A DNA stretch of 6,903 nt from CALVGQ01 sp964369385 (GTDB lineage: Bacteria > Bacillota_I > Bacilli_A > Erysipelotrichales > Erysipelotrichaceae), in the NCBI GenBank assembly GCA_964369385.1, contig CAYJEY010000037.1:1-6903 (forward strand), in the 5' to 3' direction. The notes beneath the pieces were generated by a model, which saw only the letters and a list, made by a program, of their open reading frames with translations, was not told the DNA's origin and searched no databases. Made by a program: the position numbers and the translations under genes. This document shows positions 6,070 through 6,903 of this stretch, piece by piece (the stretch's first letter is position 1; each line of letters begins with the position of its first letter).

Positions 6070-6903
6070 TTTTTTATTCCTCCACTTATTTTGATTTTGC
6101 TTAAAAACACAATATTTAAAACTATTTCGATTAAAGTTATGATCAAGATATTCCAAAAGAAAATAGGATCAAGATATCCATATAAATTCAAAAATACAAT
6201 GGCATACATAATGATTGTAAAAACACTTAATATACCATTTCGTTTTATAATACTTGGAATTAAGCTTCCATCTACTAACTCAAGATAAGTTCTTCTCATA
6301 TTTGCACGATAGCTTAAACTCAAGTGTTGATATGAAACTACAATGTAAATCAGTACAACAAGTAGTGTTGTTAGTAGACTTTTATAATTTCGTGCAAGTG
6401 AGTTAAAAAGAAAATTATTATATAGCTCCTCCATTGAACTTAACCGATAAGGTTCAATCAGTCCAATCTTTTCAAACTTAGAATCAAGATATGCTTGTGC
6501 TTCTTCTAGTGTACCATCGTAGTAAAATTGAAGGTTGAATAAACCATTGAACATCTGGTATTCACTATCTAACAGATAAATAGGACTATGCTCAATATAC
6601 AATGAATCATTGAAAAATAAATCACTATAATTCTCCAGATTCCCCTTATAAATTATCTGCTCTGCCTTCGTACTTCGTGCTAAATAAAATTTTTCTATTT
6701 CACTTAAAAATGCTATGTACTCTTGATCCATTGTTACATTATCATTGATTAATACGGTATTTGCAGTCATCATTTCCAAATTAGGTAAGATGTTTTGATT
6801 CTCTAAAAATTGGTGATCTACTTCGAAAAATTGATGATATTGCGGATTGCTTGCATTTTGCACACTTCCATGATAATTACTAATAAAATAAAACGCATCT
6901 ACT
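6066..6903 (-). CDS. DUF1430-type bacteriocin-associated membrane protein, second copy, C-terminal part only
   Basis: The frame is open from the window edge to TGA at 6066-6068, giving 278 residues (VDAFYF to SGGIKK). The N-terminal half lies outside the window, so no start should be assigned; a GTG at 6863 is internal. Residues about 1-170 are an extracytoplasmic domain rich in Asn, Glu and aromatics. Three membrane segments follow, at roughly 175-196 (LLTTLLVVLIYIVV), 222-244 (ILSVFTIIMYAIVFL) and 248-267 (FFWNILIITLIEIVL), ending in a short basic tail. A loop RRTYLELVDGS follows the first segment, at the same place as AIRHTMGQS in the other copy. The arrangement matches the C-terminal half of the 2658-4692 product, though the sequences are strongly diverged. 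The stop overlaps the ATPase start (ATGA), so the two form a translationally coupled transporter pair. Confidence 0.85.
   Translation of the reverse strand, partial: VDAFYFISNYHGSVQNASNPQYHQFFEVDHQFLENQNILPNLEMMTANTVLINDNVTMDQEYIAFLSEIEKFYLARSTKAEQIIYKGNLENYSDLFFNDSLYIEHSPIYLLDSEYQMFNGLFNLQFYYDGTLEEAQAYLDSKFEKIGLIEPYRLSSMEELYNNFLFNSLARNYKSLLTTLLVVLIYIVVSYQHLSLSYRANMRRTYLELVDGSLIPSIIKRNGILSVFTIIMYAIVFLNLYGYLDPIFFWNILIITLIEIVLNIVFLSKIKISGGIKK
6079..6083 (-). promoter_or_regulatory. Ribosome binding site that decides the ATPase start at 6069
   Basis: GGAGG on the minus strand lies 9 nt before ATG 6069, within the last codons of the upstream membrane protein gene. It supports the short form of the ATPase over the longer in-frame one starting at 6156. 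Confidence 0.8.

Noticed and set aside
6091..6288. Plus-strand 65-codon open frame
   Set aside because: Antisense to the membrane segments of the DUF1430 copy; no ribosome site.
6066..6863. Membrane protein starting with GTG at 6863
   Set aside because: The frame stays open to the window edge and the product is only the C-terminal half of its family, so the true start lies outside the window.
1..6903. CRISPR array, tRNA or rRNA genes, transposase or insertion-sequence ends
   Set aside because: No regular repeat-spacer pattern, cloverleaf, ribosomal sequence or transposase-like frame was seen on either strand.

Overview
The window is AT-rich DNA (visibly well under 40% GC) with strong AGGAGG-type ribosome binding sites, a lipobox lipoprotein, Sec-type signal peptides and TGA used as stop. 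This fits a low-GC Firmicute (Bacillota); genus cannot be told. Every gene I can support is on the minus strand, so transcription runs from high to low coordinates. There are no plus-strand genes, RNA genes, insertion sequences or CRISPR arrays that I can see.

The core (about 2020-6903) is a bacteriocin-type export/immunity locus of the lactococcin 972 kind. In transcription order it holds: the C-terminal half of a DUF1430-type membrane protein running in from the window edge (6066-6903); its ATG/TGA-overlapped ABC ATPase (5452-6069); a 265-bp regulatory region with three copies of the 9-mer TTAAATACC; a 108-residue secreted peptide with a clear signal sequence (4860-5186); a strong hairpin terminator (4809-4848); a second, full-length DUF1430-type membrane protein (2658-4692), interrupted in this assembly by two 10-N gaps; and its ABC ATPase (2020-2646). 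The expected lactococcin 972 layout is peptide, membrane protein, ATPase. Here two membrane-protein/ATPase modules flank one peptide, and the peptide does not show the usual lactococcin 972 sequence pattern, which makes it the most interesting item in the window.

Both N-gaps look like artefacts of nearly abutting contigs. The 4491-4500 gap has the same 8 bases on both sides and collapses in frame. The 3673-3682 gap restores one frame when its length is a multiple of three, including zero. With both closed that way the membrane protein would be 668 residues, as expected for its family.

The low-coordinate part (1-1723) holds a 264-residue lipoprotein of unknown function and a 292-codon gene (1-876) open to the window edge, with a winged-helix-like stretch near its N-terminus. 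They probably form an operon. Their position just downstream of the cassette suggests a role in immunity, sensing or regulation, but that is inference only.
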